11,853 nt of DNA from Bacteroidales bacterium. GTDB taxonomy: Bacteria > Bacteroidota > Bacteroidia > Bacteroidales > Paludibacteraceae. This document shows positions 1 through 7,651 of this stretch, piece after piece. Location of the stretch: positions 1-11,853 of the forward strand of contig CAAGML010000036.1 in assembly GCA_900771035.1 (NCBI GenBank). The letters run 5' to 3'. Within the stretch, counting starts at the first letter, position 1. The number at the start of each line of letters is the position of its first letter. Position numbers and translations under genes: made by a program. Under the pieces are notes generated by a model. That model ran no database searches, was not told the DNA's origin, and was given only the letters and a program-made list of their open reading frames with translations.

Positions 1-28
1 AGTTACCACACGAAACGTTAAAGAGCCG

Positions 29-232
29 TTATTTTTTGCTCCTGAATTTTTTGAGAAAGGCGACAAAATGGCCAAGGTTGGCGGCAGTCTTGATGAAAGC
101 ATAAATCTTGCTGTCGCCGAAGGGGTTGTTTTTGAGGCTTTTGTACTGCGATTTTATGCTTTTCTCCTGTTTTTCCGCACGGCGTTCAAGTCTGTGACGC
201 TCACGGCGTACCTCATCAATAGTGTTAAACAT
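29..232 (-). CDS. Small basic hypothetical protein, last gene of the birA-side cluster
   Basis: I do not recognise a named family. The 67-residue product is strongly basic: residues 9-35 are a run rich in Arg, Lys, Glu and Gln that looks helical or coiled-coil, and residues 47-60 are more hydrophobic before a Lys/Arg-rich end. There is no signal peptide and no convincing full membrane span. Its ATG overlaps the stop region of the upstream holin-like gene by 8 bases, so it is probably translated with it. The preceding two proteins both end in acidic tails, so a charge-based partnership at the membrane is possible, but that is inference. The gene is supported mainly by its tight, same-strand packing; the protein-coding call is fairly likely, the function unknown. 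Confidence 0.65.
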   Translation of the reverse strand: MFNTIDEVRRERHRLERRAEKQEKSIKSQYKSLKNNPFGDSKIYAFIKTAANLGHFVAFLKKFRSKK

Positions 233-587
233 CTTCTTCGTCCTCCGAATTATAGTCGTCGTTATACATAATAGAACTCAACATACGTACGATTGGGTTG
301 ACAACCAGCTTGTTGCGAAAAGCAATGAGCAGTATGAGCAAACCAATGAAAATGGAAGAGGAGACAAGACAAGATGCCCATAAAGGCATGACCAATGCAA
401 GAAGCAGAGTGATGCCCACAGCTATGAAAGCGACGGCAAAAAGGAGAATCAAAAGACCTATAATCAAATAGATAATCCAGGCAAGGATGCGGCTGGTTTT
501 CTCAAGGGCGTTGATTTTGACCAAGTCGCCTCGCGTCTTGAGATACCCGTATATCTCGGTCAGGAGATTTTCAATCCTCGTCAACAT
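225..587 (-). CDS. Holin-like (phage holin superfamily III type) integral membrane protein
   Basis: A 120-residue protein with an N-terminal amphipathic helix region (1-32), a long hydrophobic stretch at about 34-65 and a second at about 72-90, then a basic segment and a very acidic C-terminus (residues 109-120 carry eight Asp/Glu). This layout matches the chromosomal proteins usually annotated as phage holin family in Bacteroidota; despite the name there is no phage context here. The start chosen is the ATG at 587, which sits just after a GAGG and gives a 17-base overlap with ytxH. A TTG at 611 in the same frame would add eight polar residues but is less likely. Probable role: small inner-membrane protein of unknown function working with the YtxH neighbour. 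It overlaps the downstream 67-residue gene by 8 bases. Confidence 0.8.
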   Translation of the reverse strand: MLTRIENLLTEIYGYLKTRGDLVKINALEKTSRILAWIIYLIIGLLILLFAVAFIAVGITLLLALVMPLWASCLVSSSIFIGLLILLIAFRNKLVVNPIVRMLSSIMYNDDYNSEDEEDV

Positions 588-789
588 TTGCCTCGATGTT
601 TTCGTCACCAATCTTGTTCATAATCTGGTCAACGAATTTCTCGACCTCCTGCTTGGTGAGGTCAGGGAATTTCTCAGTGACCAAGTGTGCGATTTTGGCA
701 CGAGTCTCCTTGCCAGTGGCAGGAGCAAAAAGAAGTGCAGCAACAGCGCCTAAAACGGCACCACCGATAAACCATCCGAATTTTTTCAT
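571..789 (-). CDS. YtxH domain-containing protein
   Basis: A 72-residue protein with the YtxH signature: a short Lys start, one Gly/Ala-rich membrane segment at residues 5-22, then FAPATGKETR at 21-30, which is the conserved motif just after the membrane span. The rest is a helical, charged tail ending in acidic residues. YtxH-family proteins are small membrane-anchored proteins, named after a general-stress gene of Bacillus; the biochemical role is not known. It begins 13 bases after the birA stop and its end overlaps the holin-like gene by 17 bases, so the two are probably co-translated. The length is at the short end for the family but complete. I am confident of the family and not of any function. 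Confidence 0.88.
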   Translation of the reverse strand: MKKFGWFIGGAVLGAVAALLFAPATGKETRAKIAHLVTEKFPDLTKQEVEKFVDQIMNKIGDENIEANVDED

Positions 790-802
790 AATAATAACAG
801 TT

Positions 803-1528
803 TTAGATTATATACTTTATTGTCTTGAACTCGAAAGAACGCAGGCTTGAGTCGTCTTTCAGCCTGACTACCAACAGACCATCTGGACGGACATCGGTTA
901 TCATACCTGTAAACCTCAACCCTTGAGAGTCAATATAGTCGTGCCATTCCTGACGACGATAGAGGTTGCACATATATTCATCGTAAAAATCCTCACCGTC
1001 AACATACCGGGCGTAACGGTGGGTGACACTTAGCGTTACCGCATCAACGATGTCGTCAATATTGTATTTTTTGCCAGTCAACTGAAACATACTGACAGGA
1101 TTGGGAGCATCGCTGAGGAAACGTTCCTGGTTGACGTTGAGACCTATACCGACCACGGCACTTTCAATCCTGCTGCCACTCATCGCACTCTCAATAAGTA
1201 TGCCACAGAGTTTCAGGTCGTTGACATAGATGTCGTTCGGCCATTTGACCATAACCTGATGTTGCGGCATCAGGTCACGGAGGACATCGAGAATGGCAAG
1301 AGCAACAATGTGGTTGAGCGCAAAGCCGTCGGCAGGGGGAAGAGCGTGAGGATGCAGGAGGATGCTAAGAAGGACATTCGCACCACGTTCGCTTTCCCAA
1401 GAGTTGCCTCTCTGTCCACGTCCGGCAGTCTGGAAAGAGGCAGTGACACAATCGCCATGAGAGAACATCGAGATATGTTCCCTGATGTAGGTGGAAGTAG
1501 AGAGTATTTCGTCAAAACGTATCTTCAT
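803..1528 (-). CDS. birA: Biotin--[acetyl-CoA-carboxylase] ligase, monofunctional
   Basis: Activates biotin with ATP to biotinyl-AMP and transfers it to the lysine of biotin carboxyl carrier proteins in the cytoplasm. The catalytic domain is clear: GRGQRG at residues 36-41 followed by W44 (the biotinyl-AMP loop), KWPNDI at 95-100, the conserved lysine near 107 followed by GILIE at 109-113, and GIGLNVN at 127-133. A small C-terminal SH3-like part follows (about 195-241). At 241 residues it starts directly with the catalytic domain and has no N-terminal helix-turn-helix, so it cannot be the biotin operon repressor seen in E. coli. Its ATG overlaps the end of dacB by 17 bases, which points to translational coupling; ytxH follows 13 bases later. 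Confidence 0.95.
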   Translation of the reverse strand: MKIRFDEILSTSTYIREHISMFSHGDCVTASFQTAGRGQRGNSWESERGANVLLSILLHPHALPPADGFALNHIVALAILDVLRDLMPQHQVMVKWPNDIYVNDLKLCGILIESAMSGSRIESAVVGIGLNVNQERFLSDAPNPVSMFQLTGKKYNIDDIVDAVTLSVTHRYARYVDGEDFYDEYMCNLYRRQEWHDYIDSQGLRFTGMITDVRPDGLLVVRLKDDSSLRSFEFKTIKYII

Positions 1529-2891
1529 AGTTACACACCTCGGAAGTTATGGTTTGCTCAATCAGGTTCTTGACCTGCTGACGCGTACACGAGAACTCGT
1601 TGACAAAGAAGCAAAAAGAGTAGCAACGCCCCTTGGAGACAATATAGCCGGCGTAGGATTGCACACCACTCATAGAGCCGCTCTTGGCACGAACATAGAG
1701 AGGGCTGTTCACGAAAAGCGTAGCGACAGTGCCATCCCTGCCACACTGAGGAAGGGAATGGAAAAAGTAATAACCATTGTCACTGTGCCACATATAATTG
1801 AGAATATCAACAATCTGCCGAGGAGTAACGGCATCAAAAGGCGAAAGGCCATTACCATCGTAGAGCGAGGCTGACGAGAGGTCAATGCCACGGTTTTTCC
1901 AGAGGTTAGAGATTGTCATGACAGCATCGGCAGTAGCGGTTCTTCCCCCCGTACCCTTGGCTCCTAAGAGACGAAACAGGTGTTGGGCGAAATGGTTGTT
2001 GCTTTTGTAATTGGTCTCACGCACGATGTGGAACAACATAGGTGACATGTGACTGTATAAGAGGTTATCGCCAGAGGCTTTCCCTTCACGGGGAGAGCCT
2101 GATACAGATATTCCAGCGTCCTGCAACCTTTTCATCAGATGTTGCGCAAAGAACATTACAGGGTTAGTTATGGCGAGAGGCTCACCCCATGAAGAGTGAC
2201 TGCCCATAACACCATCGACCAAAATCTCATTGCCATAGGGCAAGGCATAGAAATGAATGCCGTTGGTAGGACCATTGACCACCTCAAGACGGTCTATGAC
2301 ATGAGGCGAACATTCAGGATATTGGAACGAGAAGCTAACCCCCTGACCAATGCCAGAACTGCGCATACTGACGTTCCTGACGTTGTCGTAAACAGAAATG
2401 CCATAACAACCCACGCCATAGTAGGTGGCAAGATCCTCAAGGACCCATTTGTCGGGGACAGCCTCACGACGGATGATGGAACCGTCAACCACTATGTCAC
2501 CATTTACAGATTTAATCTGACGGGACCTGAGGGTATCAATGAGAGGACGGAAAAACCGCACATCATCAAAAAAAGCCGATTCCACCGTTGGGTCGAGCGC
2601 CCCTTTTACGTATATGTTGCCATTGAGAACACCGTTAGAATCAACAGTGCCGTTGGTAGTGACATTCGTCGTTATGCGACTGTCAGCACCCAGCATCTCA
2701 AGCGACGAAGCAATAGTGACAAGCTTGAGGACCGAGGCAGGAGTCATCTTAATCTCCGCACGGTTGTCAACGACAACACGCGAAGAGTCTATGTCATATA
2801 GCATATATGCAACATCGGCATCACCCCAACCCTGCCCTTCAGCAAAGAAAAGAGGGATAAGGATTAGCAATATTGCAAGGAGTTTTTTCAT
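1512..2891 (-). CDS. dacB: D-alanyl-D-alanine carboxypeptidase/endopeptidase, PBP4 type (peptidase S13)
   Basis: A low-molecular-weight class C penicillin-binding protein that removes terminal D-Ala and cuts DD-crosslinks in peptidoglycan, acting outside the inner membrane. A signal peptide is evident at residues 1-19 (two Lys, hydrophobic core, then AEGQ). All three active-site motifs are present: SVLK at 53-56 (S53 nucleophile, K56), SNN at 297-299, and KSG at 403-405, a common variant of KTG. DGNGLS at 345-350 is the family's DGSGLS-like motif. The roughly 240-residue stretch between the first two motifs holds the extra domains typical of PBP4. Length 459 is normal. Its start overlaps the rpoN stop as ATGA, and its end overlaps birA by 17 bases. 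The symbol follows E. coli usage. Confidence 0.94.
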   Translation of the reverse strand: MKKLLAILLILIPLFFAEGQGWGDADVAYMLYDIDSSRVVVDNRAEIKMTPASVLKLVTIASSLEMLGADSRITTNVTTNGTVDSNGVLNGNIYVKGALDPTVESAFFDDVRFFRPLIDTLRSRQIKSVNGDIVVDGSIIRREAVPDKWVLEDLATYYGVGCYGISVYDNVRNVSMRSSGIGQGVSFSFQYPECSPHVIDRLEVVNGPTNGIHFYALPYGNEILVDGVMGSHSSWGEPLAITNPVMFFAQHLMKRLQDAGISVSGSPREGKASGDNLLYSHMSPMLFHIVRETNYKSNNHFAQHLFRLLGAKGTGGRTATADAVMTISNLWKNRGIDLSSASLYDGNGLSPFDAVTPRQIVDILNYMWHSDNGYYFFHSLPQCGRDGTVATLFVNSPLYVRAKSGSMSGVQSYAGYIVSKGRCYSFCFFVNEFSCTRQQVKNLIEQTITSEVCNYEDTF

Positions 2892-4378
2892 TTATCGCCA
2901 ATTACTTTGCGTACCTGCACAGTGCCAATGCCCAACTCACCACGATATTTTGAAACGGTGCGCCGTTTGACATCAAAACCACGTTCAAGGAGAAGTTCGG
3001 AGAGACGGTCGTCGGTATAAGGTGCGGTTTTATCCTCAGAGTCAATTATCTCGCGAAGCTCGGACAAGAGTTTGTTGCGTGACACAAGCTCACCATCACC
3101 GCCACGGACAGAGAATGTGAAGAGTGAGCGTAGAGATTTGACCCCGAAAGGAGTCTGGACGTATTTGTTGGAGGTGGCACGTGAGACGGTGCTTTGGTCA
3201 AGGTCAGTGTCGTCGGCAATGTCCTGAAGAACCATAGGCACAAGGCGCGTGGAGTCACCAGTGAGGAAATATTCGCGCTGACGGTCGGCTATCGCAGTCA
3301 TGATAAGCACCAGGGTTTTGTCCCTCAGACGGAGAGCCTCCATGAAATCCTCAGCCATCTCGACATACTGACGCGCGAAATTGCGGACTTTGGCGTTGCT
3401 GTCCTCCGCCATGTTCTGATACTCAACCGAGAGACGTAGAGGAGGGAGTCTGACCCCCGTGAGAGAGATTGATATTTCGCCTTCGTTGACGTTGAGAATT
3501 AACTCAGGGGTTATGGTACGGTCAGAGAGCGCATTTTCCTGAAGAGAGAGCAGAGGTTTTGGATTGAGCTCGTTGAGCAGCCGCAGAACGCTTTTGAACT
3601 CGTCATCAGTGATACCCAGACGGCTCTGTATAGCATCGAAATTCTGGTTGACGAGTTGGCGGTAACTGTTACGCAGAATGTCACGAAGGAGCATGACTTC
3701 CCTGTTTTCAGCCATTACGGAGAGCTGCATGAGCAGACATTCCTGAGTGTCGCCGGCACCAACGCCTATAGGGTCAAGAGTCTTGACTATGTCAATGGCA
3801 GAGTGGATTTCAGGCAAAGAGACATCAATGCCATAGAGGTTGAAATAGTCATCCATAATCTCGTCAGGCTGACGGGTGAGGAAGCCTTTCTCGTCAAGGC
3901 TATCAACGAGATATTCGCAGAGCTGACGCTGGGAGTCAGTAATGTTTCGGAAACTGAGTTGGTTTTTGAGCATCTCGTAAGCTCCCTCGACGACCTCATA
4001 CTGGTGGAAACCTGTCTCGTCAGCCCTTCCTGCCACGTGAATAGTGTCCATCGCCTCATAATATCCGTCGTCACCCTGCATGACATCCTCCATCTCCTCG
4101 GCAGAGAGGCGTTCTTCGTTGTCAGCGTTTGTCTCGTTGTCAGACTCGAAATCGCCTTCCTCAGTACCGGCATCACTGTTCTCAGTGTCAGTGACCTCGC
4201 CTGATGTATATGCGTCAGCGTCAAGGGCAGGGTTTTTCTCGACCTCCTCAGTCACACGCTGCTCAAGCGACTCGTTGGTACACTCAAGGAGCTGCTGAAA
4301 GACAATCTGCCGCAAGGATGTGCGTTGCTGCTGACCTTGCTGCTGCGTCTGGAGTGATGTCTGTTTGAGGTCTGACAT
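2888..4378 (-). CDS. rpoN: RNA polymerase sigma-54 factor
   Basis: Alternative sigma factor that directs RNA polymerase to -24/-12 promoters and needs an ATP-driven activator to open DNA. Region I (about 5-50) is Gln-rich and ends EEVEKNPALD-like, where activators act. Region II (about 52-131) is an unusually acidic linker. The core-binding part contains LDPIGVGAGDTQECLLMQL at 201-219. The helix-turn-helix lies around 387-420, including STVSR and NKYVQTPFG. The RpoN box is KRRTVSKYR at 471-479, close to the usual ARRTVAKYR. All expected regions are intact at 496 residues. It starts 64 bases after folE and overlaps dacB by ATGA. No activator gene is in the window, so its targets cannot be read from context. 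Confidence 0.96.
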   Translation of the reverse strand: MSDLKQTSLQTQQQGQQQRTSLRQIVFQQLLECTNESLEQRVTEEVEKNPALDADAYTSGEVTDTENSDAGTEEGDFESDNETNADNEERLSAEEMEDVMQGDDGYYEAMDTIHVAGRADETGFHQYEVVEGAYEMLKNQLSFRNITDSQRQLCEYLVDSLDEKGFLTRQPDEIMDDYFNLYGIDVSLPEIHSAIDIVKTLDPIGVGAGDTQECLLMQLSVMAENREVMLLRDILRNSYRQLVNQNFDAIQSRLGITDDEFKSVLRLLNELNPKPLLSLQENALSDRTITPELILNVNEGEISISLTGVRLPPLRLSVEYQNMAEDSNAKVRNFARQYVEMAEDFMEALRLRDKTLVLIMTAIADRQREYFLTGDSTRLVPMVLQDIADDTDLDQSTVSRATSNKYVQTPFGVKSLRSLFTFSVRGGDGELVSRNKLLSELREIIDSEDKTAPYTDDRLSELLLERGFDVKRRTVSKYRGELGIGTVQVRKVIGDK

Positions 4379-4380
4379 TT

Positions 4381-4398
4381 CAATAATTTCAATAATTT
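4381..4398. repeat. Two 9-base tandem copies just before the rpoN start
   Basis: On the plus strand CAATAATTT occurs twice in a row, ending three bases before the rpoN ATG (which reads toward lower coordinates). The unit is a multiple of three and lies in frame with rpoN, but I see no start codon upstream in that frame, so it is untranslated leader. It makes the leader very AT-rich close to the start codon. The 64-base gap between folE and rpoN (4379-4442) shows no clear Bacteroidota-type promoter and no hairpin terminator. Confidence 0.6.
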
Positions 4399-4442
4399 CA
4401 CCTAAAAACCTGGGGGTATGCTGCGACCGAAGAGGGAAGAAG

Positions 4443-5009
4443 TCACTTTTCGCTCCTTATGAGATTCATAAACTCGGCACGTGTCTCAGGACGGGTGAAG
4501 GCACCTGTGAAATCAGAGGTGACGGTTATGGAGTTTTGTTTCTGCACACCGCGCATCTGCATACACATGTGCTGAGCCTCGATGACCACCATGACACCAA
4601 GCGGCTGGAGTGTATCCTGTATGCAGTCTTTTATCTGTAGCGTGAGGCGTTCCTGCAACTGCAGACGGCGTGAGAAGACATCGACGACACGGGCAATCTT
4701 GCTAAGACCGGTGACCTGATGGTTAGGGATATATGCCACATGCGCCTTGCCGAAGAAGGGGAGCATGTGGTGCTCGCAAAGCGAATAAAACTCAATGTCC
4801 TTGACGACCACCATCTGATGGTAATCCTCGTGAAACATGGCGGAACGCAGGATTTCCTCGGGGGACTCGGCGTATCCTTTAGTATTGTACAACATAGCCT
4901 TGGCTATGCGTTCCGGACTTTTGACAAGGCCCTCACGGTTGGGGTCTTCGCCCAAAAGTTCAAGAATTGCCTTGTAGTGTCCGGCAATCAACTCCTCTTT
5001 TTCGGTCAT
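4443..5009 (-). CDS. folE: GTP cyclohydrolase I (FolE1)
   Basis: Converts GTP to 7,8-dihydroneopterin triphosphate, the first step of tetrahydrofolate synthesis and also an entry to queuosine-type pathways; a zinc enzyme of the cytoplasm. The active site is plain: LCEHHMLPF at residues 77-85 supplies zinc ligands C78 and H81 with the catalytic H80, and C149 in the HMCMQMRGV segment is the third ligand, at the same 71-residue spacing as in the E. coli enzyme. H147 corresponds to the conserved His before it. The C-terminal SDFTGAF at 165-171 is also typical. Length 188 is usual for the shorter bacterial form. Its ATG shares one base with the stop of the SPOR gene (TAATG), implying coupled translation. 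Confidence 0.96.
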   Translation of the reverse strand: MTEKEELIAGHYKAILELLGEDPNREGLVKSPERIAKAMLYNTKGYAESPEEILRSAMFHEDYHQMVVVKDIEFYSLCEHHMLPFFGKAHVAYIPNHQVTGLSKIARVVDVFSRRLQLQERLTLQIKDCIQDTLQPLGVMVVIEAQHMCMQMRGVQKQNSITVTSDFTGAFTRPETRAEFMNLIRSEK

Positions 5010-5452
5010 TATCTTTGTATTTTAACAGGGACGACGTATGCCTCGGCGGAATAGTCGGGGAATCGTTCCAGAAAGTCTTTACGCAGTTCGTTAGCCTCGG
5101 CGCGAGTGAGGCAATTGCCAATCTGCACTTTCCAGAAAGGCACAGAGTAAATCACATAGACATCCAATTTCTCGCTGCCACTCTCAATCTCCTCTTTGAT
5201 TTCGTATGCCCTGGCACGTGATTTAGGGCCTTTGTTGCCATAGAAAATCTGAAGGCGAAAGCCGTCAACGGTAGTTCCATGGGCAGGTTGCTCGACAGAT
5301 GCCTGCACAATCTCCTCAATATGGTCGGAGTGATGCACGACGACTTTGTTGTCTTTGCTGTTAGGCTCTGCTAGTATGTCAGCCACAGACACTTGCGCAC
5401 GAAGCACCAATGTCAGTAACGAAAGAGCCATAAGTGATATTATCCTTTGCAT
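5009..5452 (-). CDS. Exported SPOR-domain protein
   Basis: A 147-residue protein with a signal peptide at about 1-19 (hydrophobic core then LRAQ), a low-complexity polar linker to about 62, and a SPOR domain from about 63 to 145. The SPOR call rests on [10 protein letters not shown] at 64-73 for the first strand, the helix rich in Arg/Ala/Glu that follows, FWKVQIGN at 106-113 for the central strand, and the [11 protein letters not shown] helix with a final AYVVPVKI strand. SPOR domains bind peptidoglycan stripped of stem peptides, often at division sites. The signal peptide shows no lipobox cysteine, so it is likely periplasmic. A SPOR gene directly before folE is a familiar arrangement in Bacteroidales. 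It starts 10 bases after the preceding hydrolase gene. Exact role unknown. Confidence 0.88.
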   Translation of the reverse strand: MQRIISLMALSLLTLVLRAQVSVADILAEPNSKDNKVVVHHSDHIEEIVQASVEQPAHGTTVDGFRLQIFYGNKGPKSRARAYEIKEEIESGSEKLDVYVIYSVPFWKVQIGNCLTRAEANELRKDFLERFPDYSAEAYVVPVKIQR

Positions 5453-5462
5453 AACAATAAGT

Positions 5463-6155
5463 TTATTTCATCAACCATTCAAACAAGCGTTTCTGTTCAC
5501 GGTGTCTGTCAAACAGTTCCTCGGGATGCCACTGCACAGCGACTATGGGAAGATTGACAAACTCAATTCCCTCAATTATCCCATCTTCGGATTTAGCGAC
5601 TACCCTACATCCATGACCTACGGTGCAAACAGCCTGATGATGGAATGAGTTCACACTAATCTGATGACAACCCATAATATCAGACAGAAGGGAACTTTTC
5701 TCTATTGAAACATCGTGCGAAGTCTCATAGCGTGGAGTCTTCTGCGAGTGGCAAATCAACTGTCGGTCAGGGTTCTGCGAGTAAATATCCTGAAAGACTA
5801 TTCCACCGGAGACTATCGCCAAAGCCTGCATTCCGCGGCAAATTCCAAGGATACGCATACCTTTTTTAACCGCCATACGGGTAAGACACATATCAAAAGT
5901 GTCACGTTTGACAGACGGCGTATTGCTCATAGGAGTCAGTGAGTCACCCCAATATTTCGGGTCAATGTCGCCACCACCAGTAAGCAGCAGGGCGTCAACG
6001 TTGTCAAGGCAGGATGAGATGACTTTTTCGTCTTCGACGACAGGTATCACCAGAGGCACACCACCGTTTTCAGCTATACAGCGGACGTAAGCGTCGTTGA
6101 GTTTATGCTCAAGTACATCGTCACGCCAATTGCCAGATATACCTATCCTCATCAT
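5463..6155 (-). CDS. Class I glutamine amidotransferase-like hydrolase (peptidase C26, gamma-glutamyl-GABA hydrolase family)
   Basis: A 230-residue member of the PuuD/C26 family, which hydrolyses gamma-glutamyl bonds in small molecules. Seen in sequence: GGGDIDP at 60-66 (oxyanion region), the nucleophile elbow GICRGMQ at 104-110 with C106, NSFHHQAV at 169-176, and the WHPE segment at 209-212 giving H210 and E212. The triad is complete. The natural substrate cannot be told from sequence; gamma-glutamyl-GABA or other gamma-glutamyl amides are possible, and no polyamine genes lie nearby. The start is taken at the first of two adjacent ATGs (6155), which overlaps the lepB stop as ATGA; the second ATG (6152) is equally plausible. 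An ATG at 6206 in the same frame would lie within lepB and add unconserved residues. Confidence 0.91.
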   Translation of the reverse strand: MMRIGISGNWRDDVLEHKLNDAYVRCIAENGGVPLVIPVVEDEKVISSCLDNVDALLLTGGGDIDPKYWGDSLTPMSNTPSVKRDTFDMCLTRMAVKKGMRILGICRGMQALAIVSGGIVFQDIYSQNPDRQLICHSQKTPRYETSHDVSIEKSSLLSDIMGCHQISVNSFHHQAVCTVGHGCRVVAKSEDGIIEGIEFVNLPIVAVQWHPEELFDRHREQKRLFEWLMK

Positions 6156-7648
6156 TTTGAAGCATCCATTCCTATTCTGTTCCAACGAATCTTGCCATTG
6201 AACCAAGCGACATCCCTGTCAAGCGACAACCATACAAAGACCGGACGACCGACAACATGATCCTCAGGCACGAAACCCCACATACGGGAATCTGCTGAGT
6301 TGTGACGGTTGTCACCCATCATGAAATAGTAGTCCATCTTGAAAGTATATGTATCGGCAGGTTTGCCGTTCAAAATCGCCTTGCCGTTACGCCATTCCAA
6401 GGTATTACCCTCGTAATGAACAATGCAATGGCCATAACGAAGCACATTGTCCTCTGTCAATTCTATCGTAGCAGAACGTGCAGGTACCCACAGAGGACCG
6501 TAGTTCTCACGTGTCCATTTGTAACTGTATGCCAGTGGGAACATGGCCGAACTTTGACGCATTATATCAGAGCTATGCTCCTTGACGACCTGACTTACGA
6601 CAGGGAGTTTCTCTATCTTGGCCTTCACGTCACGAGTCATTGCCATAATATAGACAGGTCCCCAGGTGAGGCTGTCAACGGCAGGACGCATACCTAACTC
6701 AATAAGATAGTCGCTCATCTCATTGCCGTCAAAAATATACATCTCACCAGTACTTATACCCATATCGTGCAAAATGTCCTCACGCAACATTCCGCCATTG
6801 GTCTGAACAATATAATTGTGCTGCATACCAGGTTTCTCAGGGAAACGTTTACCATCAACGTAAAGTATATCATTCTTGATTTCAACGGTTTGTCCAGGAA
6901 GTCCCACGCAGCGTTTCACGAAATTCTCCCTACGGTCAACAGGTCGCCAACGCTTAGGCGAGTAGCCGTTACGTGCTGCAACCTCGTCCATCATCATACG
7001 CCCATGAGCCATCCTTGAAGTCAGAGTACGGTAGTCCATCACACTGTCCAAAGGGAATTGCTCACCGGCAGCCTCGAAGCAAAGCGAGTAGTAGTCAGGG
7101 TTCTGCTGCCACTCAAAAATCGTATCCCCGGCAGGAAAGTTGAACACAACGATGTCACCAGGCTTTATGCTTGTCCACCCTTTCAGACGACGGTATTCCC
7201 ACTGTGGATGTTCAAGGTACGACTTGTGACCCCAAGGGAACGTGTTCTGCACCAACGGGAAAGAGAACGGCGTGTTAGGCACACGTGGTCCGTAACTGCA
7301 TTTGCTCACCATCAGGAAATCGCCCACACGTAAGGTCTGCTCAAGTGACGAGGAAGGTATCTGATAGTTCTGAAACACATAAAGATTTATGAAATACACC
7401 GCCACAAGGGCAAAAACGATAGCGTCAACCCAACTCCAGAATTTGTACATACCCGGAGATGTCTCCTTATATTTTTTCCACCATGTCCAAGGGATGAATT
7501 TGGTGACGCACATATCCAACTCGACAGGCAGGATGAACAACCACCAATAGTTGTCCAACCAGATGATAAACAGCACAGTTATCAATGCCAATAGTCCAAA
7601 TCTCACCCAGTTGCCCGTAGGACGCTGAAATCTCTCTTTTATATTCAT
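6152..7648 (-). CDS. lepB: Signal peptidase I, long Bacteroidota form
   Basis: Cleaves signal peptides from exported preproteins at the outer face of the inner membrane (family S26A, Ser/Lys dyad). There are hydrophobic spans at about 15-40 and 73-92. The nucleophile box is IPSSSLEQTL at 97-106 with S101 as catalytic serine; the usual PSGSM here reads PSSSL. The general base is K245 in KRCVGLPG at 245-252. The last conserved box is MMGDNRHNSADSR at 443-455, with GFVPEDHVVGRP following. The Ser to Lys distance (144 residues) is far larger than in E. coli, and a second long insertion of about 170 residues precedes the GDN box; both are typical of the roughly 500-residue enzymes of this phylum. 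It starts 3 bases after dapB. Confidence 0.95.
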   Translation of the reverse strand: MNIKERFQRPTGNWVRFGLLALITVLFIIWLDNYWWLFILPVELDMCVTKFIPWTWWKKYKETSPGMYKFWSWVDAIVFALVAVYFINLYVFQNYQIPSSSLEQTLRVGDFLMVSKCSYGPRVPNTPFSFPLVQNTFPWGHKSYLEHPQWEYRRLKGWTSIKPGDIVVFNFPAGDTIFEWQQNPDYYSLCFEAAGEQFPLDSVMDYRTLTSRMAHGRMMMDEVAARNGYSPKRWRPVDRRENFVKRCVGLPGQTVEIKNDILYVDGKRFPEKPGMQHNYIVQTNGGMLREDILHDMGISTGEMYIFDGNEMSDYLIELGMRPAVDSLTWGPVYIMAMTRDVKAKIEKLPVVSQVVKEHSSDIMRQSSAMFPLAYSYKWTRENYGPLWVPARSATIELTEDNVLRYGHCIVHYEGNTLEWRNGKAILNGKPADTYTFKMDYYFMMGDNRHNSADSRMWGFVPEDHVVGRPVFVWLSLDRDVAWFNGKIRWNRIGMDASK

Positions 7649-7651
7649 AGC

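Noticed and set aside
225..587. Holin-like protein as evidence of a prophage or lysis cassette
   Set aside because: No endolysin, spanin or other phage genes are present; such holin-family proteins are normal chromosomal neighbours of YtxH genes in this phylum.
587..611. Longer holin-like start using a TTG at 611
   Set aside because: The ATG at 587 has a GAGG just before it and gives the more usual short overlap; the additional residues show no family likeness.
694..711. Plus-strand TGGCACG followed by TTGC, resembling a sigma-54 -24/-12 promoter
   Set aside because: The TTGC is three bases too far from the GG element; the site lies inside ytxH and points against all genes.
2196..2801. 201-codon open frame on the plus strand opposite dacB
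   Set aside because: It lies wholly inside a gene with all PBP4 motifs, its translation has no recognisable domain, and it has no separate promoter. It looks like a by-product of codon bias on the opposite strand.
3656..4204. 182-codon open frame on the plus strand opposite rpoN
   Set aside because: It is antisense to the well-supported sigma-54 gene and shows no domain, signal peptide or partner gene.
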